A stretch of 64,000 bases of DNA, taken from assembly GCF_019635455.1 (NCBI RefSeq), contig NZ_JAHBZJ010000002.1, positions 248,001 through 312,000 on the forward strand, read 5' to 3'. This DNA is from Sphingomonas sp. GTDB taxonomy: Bacteria > Pseudomonadota > Alphaproteobacteria > Sphingomonadales > Sphingomonadaceae. This document shows positions 50,246-60,050 of the stretch, piece after piece; within the stretch, counting starts at the first letter, position 1, and each line of letters opens with the position of its first letter. The position numbers were made by a program, and so were the translations under genes. The notes under the pieces were generated by a model that had not been told where the DNA came from, ran no database searches, and saw only the letters and a program-made list of their open reading frames with translations.

Positions 50246-50279
50246 GGGGCGTCGGCCGATCCGCCGTCGGCGCTCCTTT
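50246..50279. terminator. Probable terminator hairpin between convergent genes
   Basis: An 11-bp stem GGGGCGTCGGC/GTCGGCGCTCC (three G-U pairs) with a 9-base loop, followed by TTT. It lies between the convergent dienelactone hydrolase and TerC genes; the short T-run makes it a weak case. Confidence 0.4.
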
Positions 50280-50285
50280 CAGGCG

Positions 50286-51005
50286 TCAGCCGAACACCGA
50301 CAGCAGCCCGATCGTCTCGCCTCCGCCGATCAGCCCTTCATAGATCATCTTGCACGCGACGAAGAGGATCACGACCAGGCCGATATAGGCGATCCAGCGA
50401 TAGCGATCGATCAGCTTCGCGATCGCGTTCGCCGCCAGACCCATCAGTGCCACCGAAAGCAGCAGACCAACGATCAGGATGCCGGGATGCGCCCGCGCCG
50501 CACCCGCGACCGCGAGCACATTGTCGAGGCTCATCGACACGTCGGCGACCGCCACCGCCCAGGCCGCGGCCGCGAAACTGCGCCCCGGCTTCAGCCCGCT
50601 CTGGGTATCGTCCGATCCGTCGGCAAGATCATGCCCCTCGCGGATTTCACGCCAGAATTTCCAGCTCACCCACAACAGCAACAGCCCGCCGGCAAAGACC
50701 AGCCCGACGATCCCCATCAGCCATGTGACCACCAGCGCAAAGGCGATCCGTAGCACCAGCGCCGCGCCGATACCGATCAGGATCACCTTGCGCCGCTGTT
50801 CGGCCGGAAGGCCAGCCGCGAGTGCGCCGACGACGATCGCATTGTCGCCCGCCAGCACCAGATCGATCATCAGCACCTGTCCGAACGCGGCCAGTGCTGC
50901 GGGATCCGACAGGTTCGAAAAATCCTTGACGATATTGGCCCACATATCGCCCAGCGACATCGCGCCGCCGGCCGCCTGTGCCGCCACCATCATCAGGTCG
51001 ATCAT
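50286..51005 (-). CDS. TerC family integral membrane protein
   Basis: A 239-residue inner-membrane protein with about seven hydrophobic segments. The TerC/YjbE signature is visible: LMIDLVLAGDNAIVVGALAAGLP near the N-terminus and a second internal copy of the pattern at VADVSMSLDNVLAVAGAA. The family is linked to metal (Mn2+/Ca2+) efflux or exoenzyme maturation; exact role here unknown. It follows rho by 18 bases on the same strand. Confidence 0.92.
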   Translation of the reverse strand: MIDLMMVAAQAAGGAMSLGDMWANIVKDFSNLSDPAALAAFGQVLMIDLVLAGDNAIVVGALAAGLPAEQRRKVILIGIGAALVLRIAFALVVTWLMGIVGLVFAGGLLLLWVSWKFWREIREGHDLADGSDDTQSGLKPGRSFAAAAWAVAVADVSMSLDNVLAVAGAARAHPGILIVGLLLSVALMGLAANAIAKLIDRYRWIAYIGLVVILFVACKMIYEGLIGGGETIGLLSVFG

Positions 51006-51023
51006 CGCAACGCCCCGTAATCC

Positions 51024-52280
<1,257 letters not shown>

Positions 52281-52428
52281 GGGGAAGGTCCGTCTGGCGA
52301 TCGCTTGGGAATGGTTTCCGGGCGTTGGAACGCGCTGCGATGGCTTGAGGAAAAAGGAAGGATGCCGGCCGCCATGTGGAACGGCGACGCGACACGCGCG
52401 GATTAGGTTTCGCGTGTCGTCAAGTCAA
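52281..52428 (-). promoter_or_regulatory. rho promoter and 5' leader
   Basis: TTGACT (52428-52423) and TAATCC (52405-52400) are separated by 17 bases on the minus strand. Transcription should start near 52393, giving a leader of about 113 bases. Rho autoregulates through its leader in several bacteria; nothing specific can be shown here. The remaining gap up to hemJ (52429-52562) holds a direct GACGCGCC repeat but no gene. Confidence 0.55.
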
Positions 52429-52562
52429 GCCGGCACGCCAGGCGGCTTTGATGCGGGCCGCAATCGCACTTGCCGTTCGACCAGAGGAAAAGGCGCGTCA
52501 GCACCGGCGCGTCCCATGCCGTAAGGACCGCCGTTCCCCCGTCTCCCTGGCCACAGCCCGGT

Positions 52563-53018
52563 TCAGAAGGGGCGAACGACCGCGAGAATGACGATCAGCG
52601 CGACGAAAATCGCCGGCACCTCGTTCAGCATCCGCAACCGGGCCGGCGCAATCGTTCCCTCCCCGGTCGACAAACGCTTCGAATAGGCCACCGCCCAGCC
52701 ATGATAGCCCGTCAGCAGCAGCACCAGCAGCAGTTTGGCATGCAGCCAGCCGAGATTGGGCGCCCCGTCGAACAGGCCGATATTGACCGCAAGAAGCAGC
52801 CCCAGGACCCATACGACAATCAGCGAGGGGGTCAGGATCACCTTGCGCAACTTCTCCTCGCGCTCCGCCCAGGCCTTTGCCTGCGCCGGATCGCCCAGCG
52901 CCTCCTGATGATGCACCAGATAGCGCGGCAGGATGAACAGGCCCGCCATCCAGAAGATCACGAAGATGACATGCGCCGCCTTCACCCACGGCCAGGTTGC
53001 GGCCAGAAATCCGGTCAT
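52563..53018 (-). CDS. hemJ: Protoporphyrinogen oxidase HemJ (CopD-like membrane protein)
   Basis: A 151-residue inner-membrane protein with four hydrophobic segments that catalyses the oxidation of protoporphyrinogen IX in most alphaproteobacteria. WVKAAHVIFVIFWMAGLFILPRY holds the conserved His of the HemJ family, and LGWLHAKLLLVLLLTGYHG a second conserved His region. It follows hemE with an ATGA overlap, fitting a heme operon. Confidence 0.92.
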   Translation of the reverse strand: MTGFLAATWPWVKAAHVIFVIFWMAGLFILPRYLVHHQEALGDPAQAKAWAEREEKLRKVILTPSLIVVWVLGLLLAVNIGLFDGAPNLGWLHAKLLLVLLLTGYHGWAVAYSKRLSTGEGTIAPARLRMLNEVPAIFVALIVILAVVRPF

Positions 53019-54055
53019 GGCGTTTCCCCCAACTCCTGGCCCCGAACGATGCGGATCAGATGCTCGACATGGGCGATCGGCGTATCCGGAAGAATGCCAT
53101 GCCCAAGATTGAAGATATGGGGCCGATCGCCAAAGGCATCAAGGATGCGCGCTACCGCACCATCCAGTTCGGCCCCCCCGGCGATCAGCGCCAGCGGGTC
53201 GAGATTGCCCTGAACCGGCATGCCGGCGGGCAGCTCGCGATCCGCCCAGACCGGATCGACGGTTTCGTCCACACCGATGCCATCGATCCCGGTTTCGCGT
53301 GCATAGGCGGCAAGTTTGCCCCCCGCTCCCTTTGGAAAGCCGATGATCCGCACCTGGGGACAGCGCGCGCGCAGGCCGGTGACAATCGCCGCATTGGGCG
53401 CGATCACCCAGCGTTCGAACTGTGCGGGCGAAAGCGATCCCGCCCAGCTGTCGAACAGCTGCACCGCCTCGACCCCCGCCTCGACCTGTCGGGCGAGATA
53501 ATCGACGGTCATCCCGACGATCGCGTCGATGATCGCGCCGAATGCCTGCGGATCGCGATACGCCATCCGCCGGGTCTCCCCCTGATCGCGGCTGCCCTGC
53601 CCCGCGACCATGTAGGTGGCGTTGGTCCAGGGGCTTCCGGCAAAGCCCAGAAACGTCACCTCCGGCGGCAATGCGGCGGCAACGCGCCGGACGGTGCCAT
53701 AGACCGGTTCGAGCCGTTCGGGCGCGGCGACGAGGCTGTCGAGCGCGTGATCGGCCAGTTTCGGCGCCAGGCGCGGCCCCTCCCCCGCCTCGAACCACAG
53801 GTCCTGGCCCAATGCGTGGGGAACGACGAGAATGTCGGAAAACAGGATCGCGCCGTCAAAGCCGAACCGCCGGATCGGCTGCAACGTGACCTCCGCCGCC
53901 GCCTCGCTATCGTTCACGAGTTCGAGGAAGCCGCCCTTTTCCGCCCGCAGCGCGCGATATTCGGGCAGGTATCGCCCCGCCTGACGCATCAGCCACATGG
54001 GCGGGACATCGACGCGTTCGCCCGAAAGCACTCGAAGCAACGGCTTGGATTTCAC
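53015..54055 (-). CDS. hemE: Uroporphyrinogen decarboxylase
   Basis: Decarboxylates uroporphyrinogen III to coproporphyrinogen III in heme synthesis. The 346-residue TIM barrel has the substrate-binding PPMWLMRQAGRYLPEYR near the N-terminus (24-33), FSDILVVPHALGQ and GFAGSPWTNATYMV. The start is GTG 54055. Its promoter would lie in the adjoining non-coding region, where a weak TTGGCA-17-TAAGCC pair (54162-54134) is present. Confidence 0.97.
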   Translation of the reverse strand: MKSKPLLRVLSGERVDVPPMWLMRQAGRYLPEYRALRAEKGGFLELVNDSEAAAEVTLQPIRRFGFDGAILFSDILVVPHALGQDLWFEAGEGPRLAPKLADHALDSLVAAPERLEPVYGTVRRVAAALPPEVTFLGFAGSPWTNATYMVAGQGSRDQGETRRMAYRDPQAFGAIIDAIVGMTVDYLARQVEAGVEAVQLFDSWAGSLSPAQFERWVIAPNAAIVTGLRARCPQVRIIGFPKGAGGKLAAYARETGIDGIGVDETVDPVWADRELPAGMPVQGNLDPLALIAGGAELDGAVARILDAFGDRPHIFNLGHGILPDTPIAHVEHLIRIVRGQELGETP

Positions 54056-54218
54056 GGGACCGCTCGTTCCACTTCATTAAAGAAGAAAAGATTCTAGAAA
54101 GGATGTTGTTGTGTGTTGGTGCGTGGATGCCGGGGCTTAGGCGCTCGTGCCGATTCTGCCAACAGATTGACGGGACGAAGTCGCACGATTCGCAGCGGAG
54201 TCGCCCAGATCGTCCCCG

Positions 54219-54227
54219 TTTTCCACA
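54219..54227 (+). promoter_or_regulatory. DnaA box 1
   Basis: TTTTCCACA matches the DnaA consensus TTWTNCACA exactly. Confidence 0.75.
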
Positions 54228-54341
54228 CTCTGTGAACGGTATCCGATGGATGTGGAATGCGTTGTGGACGAGCGCCGCATTGCGGGGATCGATCGGCCCG
54301 CTTGGCGTGCCATGCGGGTTGCGCTAGCCACGGTCCGCATG

Positions 54342-54350
54342 TTTTCCACA
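54342..54350 (+). promoter_or_regulatory. DnaA box 2
   Basis: A second TTTTCCACA in the same orientation, 123 bases from the first. Confidence 0.75.
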
Positions 54351-54478
54351 GATCCATCCAGTATCCGCCTTTTGACCGGCGGAAGGTGCGATCCGGGGGC
54401 GGTCCCATCGGGTCCCTGGCGCGGCCGATGGACCATGGCTGGGGCGAACGGCATCGTTTCGGCGTGGAGTGGCGTCGC

Positions 54479-55300
54479 GTGAAACTGCACCTGCACCTCC
54501 TATCCGATTCGACCGGCGAGACGCTGGAGAATATCGCCAAGGCTGCGCTCGCCCAGTTCGACGATGTCGAGGTGCTGCGCCATTTCTGGCCGATGGTGCG
54601 CAGCGAGACGCATCTCGAGCGTATTCTGGTGGAGATCGTCCAGAATCCGGGCCTCGTCCTGTTTACCCTGGTCAATCCTGAGATCCGCCGCCAGCTGGAA
54701 ACCCGGTGCCGCGCGATCGGGCTGCCGGCGGTCGCGCCGATGGATCCGGTCAATCACGCGCTGTCCAACCTGCTGGGGCAGGAGATGAAGGCGCGGCCCG
54801 GCCGCCAGCACATGCTCGATGCCGCCTATTTCGCCCGGGTCGATGCGATCCAGTTCACCATCGCCCATGACGACGGGGTGAATTGGGAGAATTGGGAAGA
54901 GGCCGATATCCTGCTCGCCGGCGTGTCGCGCACGTCGAAGACGCCGACCTCCATCTATCTCGCCAATCGCGGGTATAAGGTGGCGAACATCCCGATCGTC
55001 CCGGAATCGCCGCCCCCGGACCTGTTGTACCGGTTGCGCAATCCGATGGTGGTGGGCCTGACCACCAGCCCGGACCGGCTGATCCAGGTGCGCCGCAACC
55101 GCCTGCTCGCGCTCAACCATCGCGACGAGACGGCCTATGTCGAGCAGGAATCGGTGCAGAAGGAGGTGGCGTTCGCGCGGCGGATGTTCGCCGACAATGG
55201 CTGGCCGGTGATCGACGTGACCCGTCGTTCGATCGAGGAGACGGCGGCGGCGATCATCACCCTGGCGAACGAGCGCGACGCGGCGGCGCCGCAGCCATGA
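54479..55300 (+). CDS. ppsR: DUF299 kinase/pyrophosphorylase (PEP synthase/PPDK regulator)
   Basis: A bifunctional serine/threonine kinase and phosphorylase that switches PEP synthase or pyruvate phosphate dikinase off and on. The 273-residue protein begins LHLHLLSDSTGETLENIA and has the P-loop-like GVSRTSKTPTSIYLANRGYKVANIPIVP and GLTTSPDRLIQVR motifs. The start GTG 54479 aligns with the family; upstream in-frame residues are not conserved and lie in the origin region. It is the RP001-type gene that marks alphaproteobacterial origins. Confidence 0.94.
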   Translation: MKLHLHLLSDSTGETLENIAKAALAQFDDVEVLRHFWPMVRSETHLERILVEIVQNPGLVLFTLVNPEIRRQLETRCRAIGLPAVAPMDPVNHALSNLLGQEMKARPGRQHMLDAAYFARVDAIQFTIAHDDGVNWENWEEADILLAGVSRTSKTPTSIYLANRGYKVANIPIVPESPPPDLLYRLRNPMVVGLTTSPDRLIQVRRNRLLALNHRDETAYVEQESVQKEVAFARRMFADNGWPVIDVTRRSIEETAAAIITLANERDAAAPQP

Positions 55301-55884
55301 TCGTGCTCGCATCGACCAGCGCGTCGCGCCGCGCGATGCTGACCGCCGCCGCCGTGCCGCACGAAGCGCTGCCGAGCCACGTCGATGAAGAGGCGGCGAA
55401 GGCGGCGCTGGGCGAGGCCCCACCCCGCGATCTGGCCGACGCGCTCGCCGAGCTGAAGGCGCTGAAGGTCAGCCAGCGGGTTCCGGGCGCGCTGGTGCTG
55501 GGGTGCGATTCGGTGGTCGTGGTGGAAGACGGCACCCGGCTCGACAAGCCCGCCGACCGTGGCGAGGCCGCGCGGCATCTGCGCCTGTTGTCGGGCCGGC
55601 GCCACGATCTCTACAGCGCGGCGGTGATCGCCGAACAGGGGCGGCCGGTGTGGCGCCATGTCGATCGCGCACGACTATGGGTGCGACCGTTGTCGGACGC
55701 GTTCGTCGCCGGCTATCTCGACGCGGAATGGCCGGCGATCGCCGGATGCGTCGGATGCTATCGCGTCGAAGGACCGGGCATACAGCTGTTCGCGCGGATC
55801 GAGGGCAGTCACAGCACGATCCTCGGCATGCCGATGCTGCCGATCCTCGACTATCTGCGGACAAGAGGCGTGCTGACGTCATGA
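55297..55884 (+). CDS. Maf family nucleotide pyrophosphatase
   Basis: A 195-residue Maf/YhdE/YceF-type house-cleaning pyrophosphatase acting on modified nucleotides. It has IVLASTSASRRAML at the N-terminus (S-x-S-x-R-R), the VLGCDSVVVV acidic motif and the KPADRGEA stretch, and ends ILGMPMLPILDYL. It overlaps ppsR upstream and aroE downstream by 4 bases each. Confidence 0.94.
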   Translation: MIVLASTSASRRAMLTAAAVPHEALPSHVDEEAAKAALGEAPPRDLADALAELKALKVSQRVPGALVLGCDSVVVVEDGTRLDKPADRGEAARHLRLLSGRRHDLYSAAVIAEQGRPVWRHVDRARLWVRPLSDAFVAGYLDAEWPAIAGCVGCYRVEGPGIQLFARIEGSHSTILGMPMLPILDYLRTRGVLTS

Positions 55885-56693
55885 CGACCCCCTATGCCGA
55901 GGTGATCGGCGACCCGATCGCCCAGTCCAAATCGCCGGTGATTCACGGATTCTGGCTCGACAGGCTCGGTATCGCCGCCGCCTATCGCAAGACGCGGGTG
56001 CCGGCGGAGGCGCTGGGCGACTATTTCGCCGCACGGCGCGATGACCCCGCCTGGCGCGGGTGCAATATCACCGTCCCGCACAAGGTGGCGGCGCTGGACC
56101 ATGTTCCCGATCCCGGTGATGTGCGGGGGAGCATCGGCGCGATCAACACCGTGTTTCGCGGGCCGGACGGCGCGATGATCGGCACCAACACCGATGCTGC
56201 CGGCTTTTATGCGCCGATTGCCGAGTTCGACCTGGAGGGTGCGCCGGTCGCGGTGGTCGGTGCGGGCGGCGCGGCGCGGGCGGTGCTGTTCGCGCTGGCG
56301 CGGGCGGGGGTGGAGCGGGTGACGATCCTCAATCGCTCGCCACTCAAGGCGATGGGGCTGCTCGCGACCTTTGGCCTGAAGGGCGATGCGGTGCCGCTCG
56401 ACGCGCCGATCCCGCCCGTCGCGTTGCTGGTCAATGCCAGCTCGCTGGGGATGACGGGTCAGCCGGCGCTCGACCTCGACCTTTCCAGCCTGCCCGACGA
56501 TGCGGTGGTGTACGACGCGGTCTATGCGCCGCTCGAGACCGGACTGCTGGCGGCGGCGCGCGCGCGCGGGCTGGACACGGTCGATGGGCTGGAGATGCTG
56601 ATCGGTCAGGCCGCGCTTGCGTTCGAACTGTTTTTCGGTGCGCCGCCGCCGCGTGCGCACGATGCCGAACTGCGCGCGCTGCTGACCGCATGA
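55881..56693 (+). CDS. aroE: Shikimate dehydrogenase
   Basis: Reduces 3-dehydroshikimate with NADPH in aromatic amino-acid synthesis. The 270-residue protein has the shikimate-binding VIGDPIAQSKSPVIHGFWL and NITVPHKVAAL (catalytic Lys), the INTVFRGPDG segment, the NADP-binding VVGAGGAARAVLFAL turn and the C-terminal DGLEMLIGQAALAFELFFG. ATG 55881 overlaps maf (ATGA). Confidence 0.96.
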   Translation: MTTPYAEVIGDPIAQSKSPVIHGFWLDRLGIAAAYRKTRVPAEALGDYFAARRDDPAWRGCNITVPHKVAALDHVPDPGDVRGSIGAINTVFRGPDGAMIGTNTDAAGFYAPIAEFDLEGAPVAVVGAGGAARAVLFALARAGVERVTILNRSPLKAMGLLATFGLKGDAVPLDAPIPPVALLVNASSLGMTGQPALDLDLSSLPDDAVVYDAVYAPLETGLLAAARARGLDTVDGLEMLIGQAALAFELFFGAPPPRAHDAELRALLTA

Positions 56694-57286
56694 CCGTCAT
56701 CCTCGGCCTCACCGGATCGATCGGCATGGGCAAATCGACCGTCGCGGCGATGTTCGCCGATGAAGGCGTGCCGGTGTTCGATGCTGACGCGGCGGTCCAC
56801 GCGCTACAGGGGCCGGGCGGCCGGCTGGTCGCGGCGATCGAGGCGGAGTTTCCCGACACGACGAGCGACAGGGGTGTCGATCGCACCGCGCTGGGCGAGG
56901 CGGTGTTCGGCAACCCGGAGGCGTTCAGGCGGCTGGAGGGGATCGTCCACCCGGCGGTAGCGCATGAGCGCAACACGTTCCTGGCGCGCCATGCCGATGC
57001 GCCGCTGGTGGTGCTCGACGTCCCGCTGTTGTTCGAGGCGGGCGGGTGGCGGCAGGTGGAGCGGATCGCGGTCGTGTCCGCGCCCGCCGGGGTTCAGCGT
57101 GCGCGGGTGCTCGCGCGGCCGGGCATGACCGCCGAACGGTTCGAGTCGATTCTGGCCCGGCAGATGCCCGATTCCGAAAAGCGCACGCGTGCCGATTTCG
57201 TCATTCCGACCGGCGGATCGCTGGACGATACGCGCGACGCGGTCCGTGCGGTGATCGCTTGCCTCATCGCGCCGGAAGGCGGATAA
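56690..57286 (+). CDS. coaE: Dephospho-CoA kinase
   Basis: Phosphorylates dephospho-CoA in the last step of CoA synthesis. The 198-residue P-loop kinase has GLTGSIGMGKST (6-17), VFDADAAVH, HPAVAHER and the DVPLLFEAGG strand. It overlaps aroE by 4 bases. Confidence 0.97.
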   Translation: MTVILGLTGSIGMGKSTVAAMFADEGVPVFDADAAVHALQGPGGRLVAAIEAEFPDTTSDRGVDRTALGEAVFGNPEAFRRLEGIVHPAVAHERNTFLARHADAPLVVLDVPLLFEAGGWRQVERIAVVSAPAGVQRARVLARPGMTAERFESILARQMPDSEKRTRADFVIPTGGSLDDTRDAVRAVIACLIAPEGG

Positions 57287-57293
57287 TCCGGCC

Positions 57294-57983
57294 ATGCGTG
57301 AAATCGTGTTCGACACCGAAACCACCGGGCTCAGCTACAGCGCCGGGCATCGGCTGGTGGAGATCGGCTGTGTCGAGCTGGTCAACCGCGTGCCGACCGG
57401 GCGCAGCTTTCACCGCTACCTCAACCCCGATCGCGACATGCCGCCCGAGGCGTTCGCCGTGCATGGCCTGTCGGAGGCGTTCCTGTCCGACAAGCCCCGC
57501 TTTCCGGAGATTTGCGACGAGCTGATCGCGTTTCTGGGCGATTGTCCGCTGATCGCGCACAATGCGATGTTCGATTTCGGCTTTCTGAACGGTGAGCTGG
57601 GCGCGTGCGGGCGGCCATTGCTGCTGGTCGATCGCATCGTCGATACGCTGACGATGGCGCGCACCCGGCATCCGGGGGCCAAGCATAGCCTTGACGCGCT
57701 GTGCGTGCGGTATGGCATCGACCTGTCCGCGCGCGAGCTGCACGGGGCGCTGCTCGACGCGCAGCTGTTGGCGCAGGTGTTCATCGAACTGACCGGCGGG
57801 CGCCAGATCGCGCTTGGCCTGTCGGTCGACGAGGCGGCGCGCGCACGCGGCGAGGTCCCAGTCGCCAGGAGTGCGGCGCGTCCGGCGCGCAGCTTTGTCC
57901 CTACGCCTGAGGAACTGGCGCGCCATTCGGCCTTTATGGCCCAGTTCGATGAGCCCTTATGGGGGTCCGCGGCGTCCGGTTGA
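57294..57983 (+). CDS. dnaQ: DNA polymerase III subunit epsilon
   Basis: The replicative proofreading 3'-5' exonuclease, 229 residues. Exo I is EIVFDTETTGL (D7, E9), Exo II around LIAHNAMFDFGFL (catalytic D in FDFGF), and Exo III is HGALLDAQLLAQVF (H-x4-D). The C-terminal tail is the alpha-binding region. coaE-dnaQ at the origin is a common alphaproteobacterial order. Confidence 0.96.
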   Translation: MREIVFDTETTGLSYSAGHRLVEIGCVELVNRVPTGRSFHRYLNPDRDMPPEAFAVHGLSEAFLSDKPRFPEICDELIAFLGDCPLIAHNAMFDFGFLNGELGACGRPLLLVDRIVDTLTMARTRHPGAKHSLDALCVRYGIDLSARELHGALLDAQLLAQVFIELTGGRQIALGLSVDEAARARGEVPVARSAARPARSFVPTPEELARHSAFMAQFDEPLWGSAASG

Positions 57984-58033
57984 CGCTGCCGGGTCGCCTT
58001 CCTAGGTGCTCAGGAGTTAAGACGGAGGTTGAT

Positions 58034-58612
58034 ATGGATATCCGCGTTTCGGGTCATCGGGTCGATACGGGTAATGCGATCAGGCAGCATGTGGACGACC
58101 GGCTCCAGGGAATCGCGGACAAATATTTCTCCCGCGCCATTTCGGCGCATGTGACGTTCGGCAAGGGGCCGCACGATCATGGCTTCACCTGCGACATCGT
58201 GGCGCATGTGATGCAGGGGCTGGTGCTGAAGGGCGCGCATGCCGCGCAGGAGGCGCATCTGGCGTTCGACGGCGCCGCCGACAAGATCGAGAAGCAGCTG
58301 CGCCGCTACATGCGCCGGCTGAAGGATCGCAACAATGGCCAGGCGCAGGCGGCGATGGATGCGGCCTATGACGCCGGCTATACTGTGTTCCAGAGTGCCG
58401 GTGACGAGGAGGAGGCGACCGATGCGCCGCCGATCATCGCCGAAACGCGGGTCGATGTACCCGATGCCAGCGTGTCCGACGCGGTGATGATGCTGGACCT
58501 GCGCAACACCAACGCGCTGCTGTTCAAGAACACCGGGACCGGCAGCTACAACATGGTCTATCGCCGCATGGACGGCACGATCGGCTGGGTCGAACCGAAC
58601 CGCGCGGCCTGA
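58034..58612 (+). CDS. hpf: Long-form ribosome hibernation-promoting factor
   Basis: A stress protein that binds the 30S decoding region and joins ribosomes into 100S dimers. The 192-residue length and two domains mark the long form: N-terminal S30AE domain (MDIRVSGHRVDTGNAIRQHV to about 105) and a C-terminal dimerisation domain (AETRVDVPDASVSDAVMMLDL to the end, including NMVYRRMDGTIGWVEP). GGAGG precedes ATG 58034. It is followed by ptsN after 13 bases. Confidence 0.95.
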   Translation: MDIRVSGHRVDTGNAIRQHVDDRLQGIADKYFSRAISAHVTFGKGPHDHGFTCDIVAHVMQGLVLKGAHAAQEAHLAFDGAADKIEKQLRRYMRRLKDRNNGQAQAAMDAAYDAGYTVFQSAGDEEEATDAPPIIAETRVDVPDASVSDAVMMLDLRNTNALLFKNTGTGSYNMVYRRMDGTIGWVEPNRAA

Positions 58613-58625
58613 CGCGGACGGGACG

Positions 58626-59093
58626 ATGAACGATCTTGGCGACCTGCTGAAGCCCGAGGCGGTGCTGTCGGGGCCGATGGCGAGCAGCAAGAAAAAGCTG
58701 TTCGGCGTCATCGCCGATGCGGCCGCCACCGCCTATGGCCTCGATCGCGGGGCGGTGGCGGCGCGGCTGGCGGACCGCGAAAAGGTTGGATCGACCGGTT
58801 TTGGCGGCGGCATCGCCATCCCGCATGGCAAGATCGACGGCCTGGATCGAGTAGTGGGCGTGTTTGCCCGCCCCGAAACCGCGATCGATTTCGGCGCGAT
58901 CGATGACATGCCGGTCGATCTGGTCTTTGCGTTGCTGTCGCCGGTTCAGGCGGGCGGGGATCATCTAAAGGCGCTGGCGCGGGTGTCGCGTCGGCTGCGC
59001 GACCGCGCCTTCACCGCGAAATTGCGTGGGGCCGGTTCGGCGGACGCGCTGTTCGTGCTGCTGACGGGGTTGGAAACGCGTGACGCCGCCTGA
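58626..59093 (+). CDS. ptsN: PTS IIA-like nitrogen-regulatory protein
   Basis: EIIA-Ntr, the end of the nitrogen phosphotransferase cascade. The 155-residue protein has the phosphorylated His67 in GIAIPHGK and the VFARPETAIDFGAID strand. Unlike many proteobacteria, rpoN is not next to it; hpf is. The following thioesterase gene starts inside its last codons. Confidence 0.93.
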   Translation: MNDLGDLLKPEAVLSGPMASSKKKLFGVIADAAATAYGLDRGAVAARLADREKVGSTGFGGGIAIPHGKIDGLDRVVGVFARPETAIDFGAIDDMPVDLVFALLSPVQAGGDHLKALARVSRRLRDRAFTAKLRGAGSADALFVLLTGLETRDAA

Positions 59094-59544
59094 ACAGGTG
59101 GGGGCAGAGGCGCATTATCGCGCGCTCGAATCGCTCTATGCCGCCGCGCCGATCAACAATCTGTTCGAATCGCGGCTTGAGATCCCGGAAGCGGGGCATG
59201 CGCGCATCCGCTTCATGCTCGACGAACGCTATTTCCACGCGGCCGGCGCGGCGCATGGCACCAGCTATTTCAAGATGCTGGACGACGCGGCCTTTTACGC
59301 CGCGAACAGCCTGGTGACCGACCGGTTTCTGCTGACCACCGCGTTCAATCTGCTGTTCACCCGTCCGCTCGGCCCCGGCCCGGTGGTGGCGGAGGGCCGG
59401 TGGATCAGCGGCCAGCGCCGGGTGTTCGTGGCGGAGGCACGGCTGATCGACGAGACGGGTGAAGAGGCGGCGCGGGGAACCGGCACCTTCATGAAATCGC
59501 GAATCGCGCTTGCCGGCCTGCCCGGCTATCGCCCCGCGCCATGA
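59080..59544 (+). CDS. PaaI-type hotdog thioesterase
   Basis: A 154-residue hotdog-fold protein of the PaaI thioesterase group, with the AAHGTSYFKMLDDAAFYAAN helix (conserved Asp) and TRPLGPGPVVAEG. Substrate unknown. It begins with GTG 59080, 14 bases before the ptsN stop, and is coupled to DUF1491 by ATGA. Confidence 0.85.
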   Translation: MTPPEQVGAEAHYRALESLYAAAPINNLFESRLEIPEAGHARIRFMLDERYFHAAGAAHGTSYFKMLDDAAFYAANSLVTDRFLLTTAFNLLFTRPLGPGPVVAEGRWISGQRRVFVAEARLIDETGEEAARGTGTFMKSRIALAGLPGYRPAP

Positions 59545-59882
59545 CCCCGCGGCTGGCGAGCGGGCTGATCGTCAACGCACTGATCCGCCGCATCGAAGCG
59601 GCCGGCGGCTTCGCAACGGTGCTGGCAAAGGGGCATCACGAGGCTGGCGCGATCCTGATCCTGGCGATGGAGCGTGGCGCGAATCCCCGCTTTTTCGAGC
59701 GCGGACCTGGCCCTGACGGCGCACCCACCCTGGTGCGCAGCGGTCCGATGGAGATGCCGGATGCCGGCGCGATCGGCGAGTATTGGCAGCGCCGGCGCAG
59801 CCGCGATCCCGACCTGTGGGTCGTCGAACTGGATATCGCTGAGGCAGAACGGTTCGCCGCTGAAACGATCATCGGTGGTTGA
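59541..59882 (+). CDS. DUF1491 family protein
   Basis: A 113-residue protein of the alphaproteobacterial DUF1491 family, recognised by LASGLIVNALIRRIEAAGGFATVLAKGHHEAGAI and RSRDPDLWVVELD. Function unknown. It overlaps the thioesterase stop by 4 bases. The following 168-base gap (59883-60050) holds nothing recognisable. Confidence 0.88.
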   Translation: MTPRLASGLIVNALIRRIEAAGGFATVLAKGHHEAGAILILAMERGANPRFFERGPGPDGAPTLVRSGPMEMPDAGAIGEYWQRRRSRDPDLWVVELDIAEAERFAAETIIGG

Positions 59883-60050
59883 CACTCCGTAACCATCCGG
59901 CCAAAGGCCCGCGCACATTGAAACGCGTTGTGCCGTCGGGGTGTGAAGCCGCCGGTTACGCAGTCGGGGGGCATCGCCCGACCAGTCGCCTGGACCCACG
60001 GGGATCAGAACCGGCTGGATCGCGCACCAACCGCATTTTGTCGAAGTTGA

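Larger units (their letters stand above)
54056..54478. other. Probable chromosomal replication origin (oriC)
   Basis: A 423-base region without any gene, between hemE and the DUF299 gene ppsR. In Caulobacter the origin (Cori) lies between hemE and RP001, which is this same gene family. Visible elements: an AT-rich patch (54071-54120, 34 of 50 bases A/T by hand count in a GC-rich window), two TTTTCCACA DnaA boxes, degenerate boxes near 54229-54270 (TGTGGA-type), and four GANTC sites at 54090, 54152, 54187 and 54198. Genes on both sides read away from the region, as expected of the two replication forks. Confidence 0.85.
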
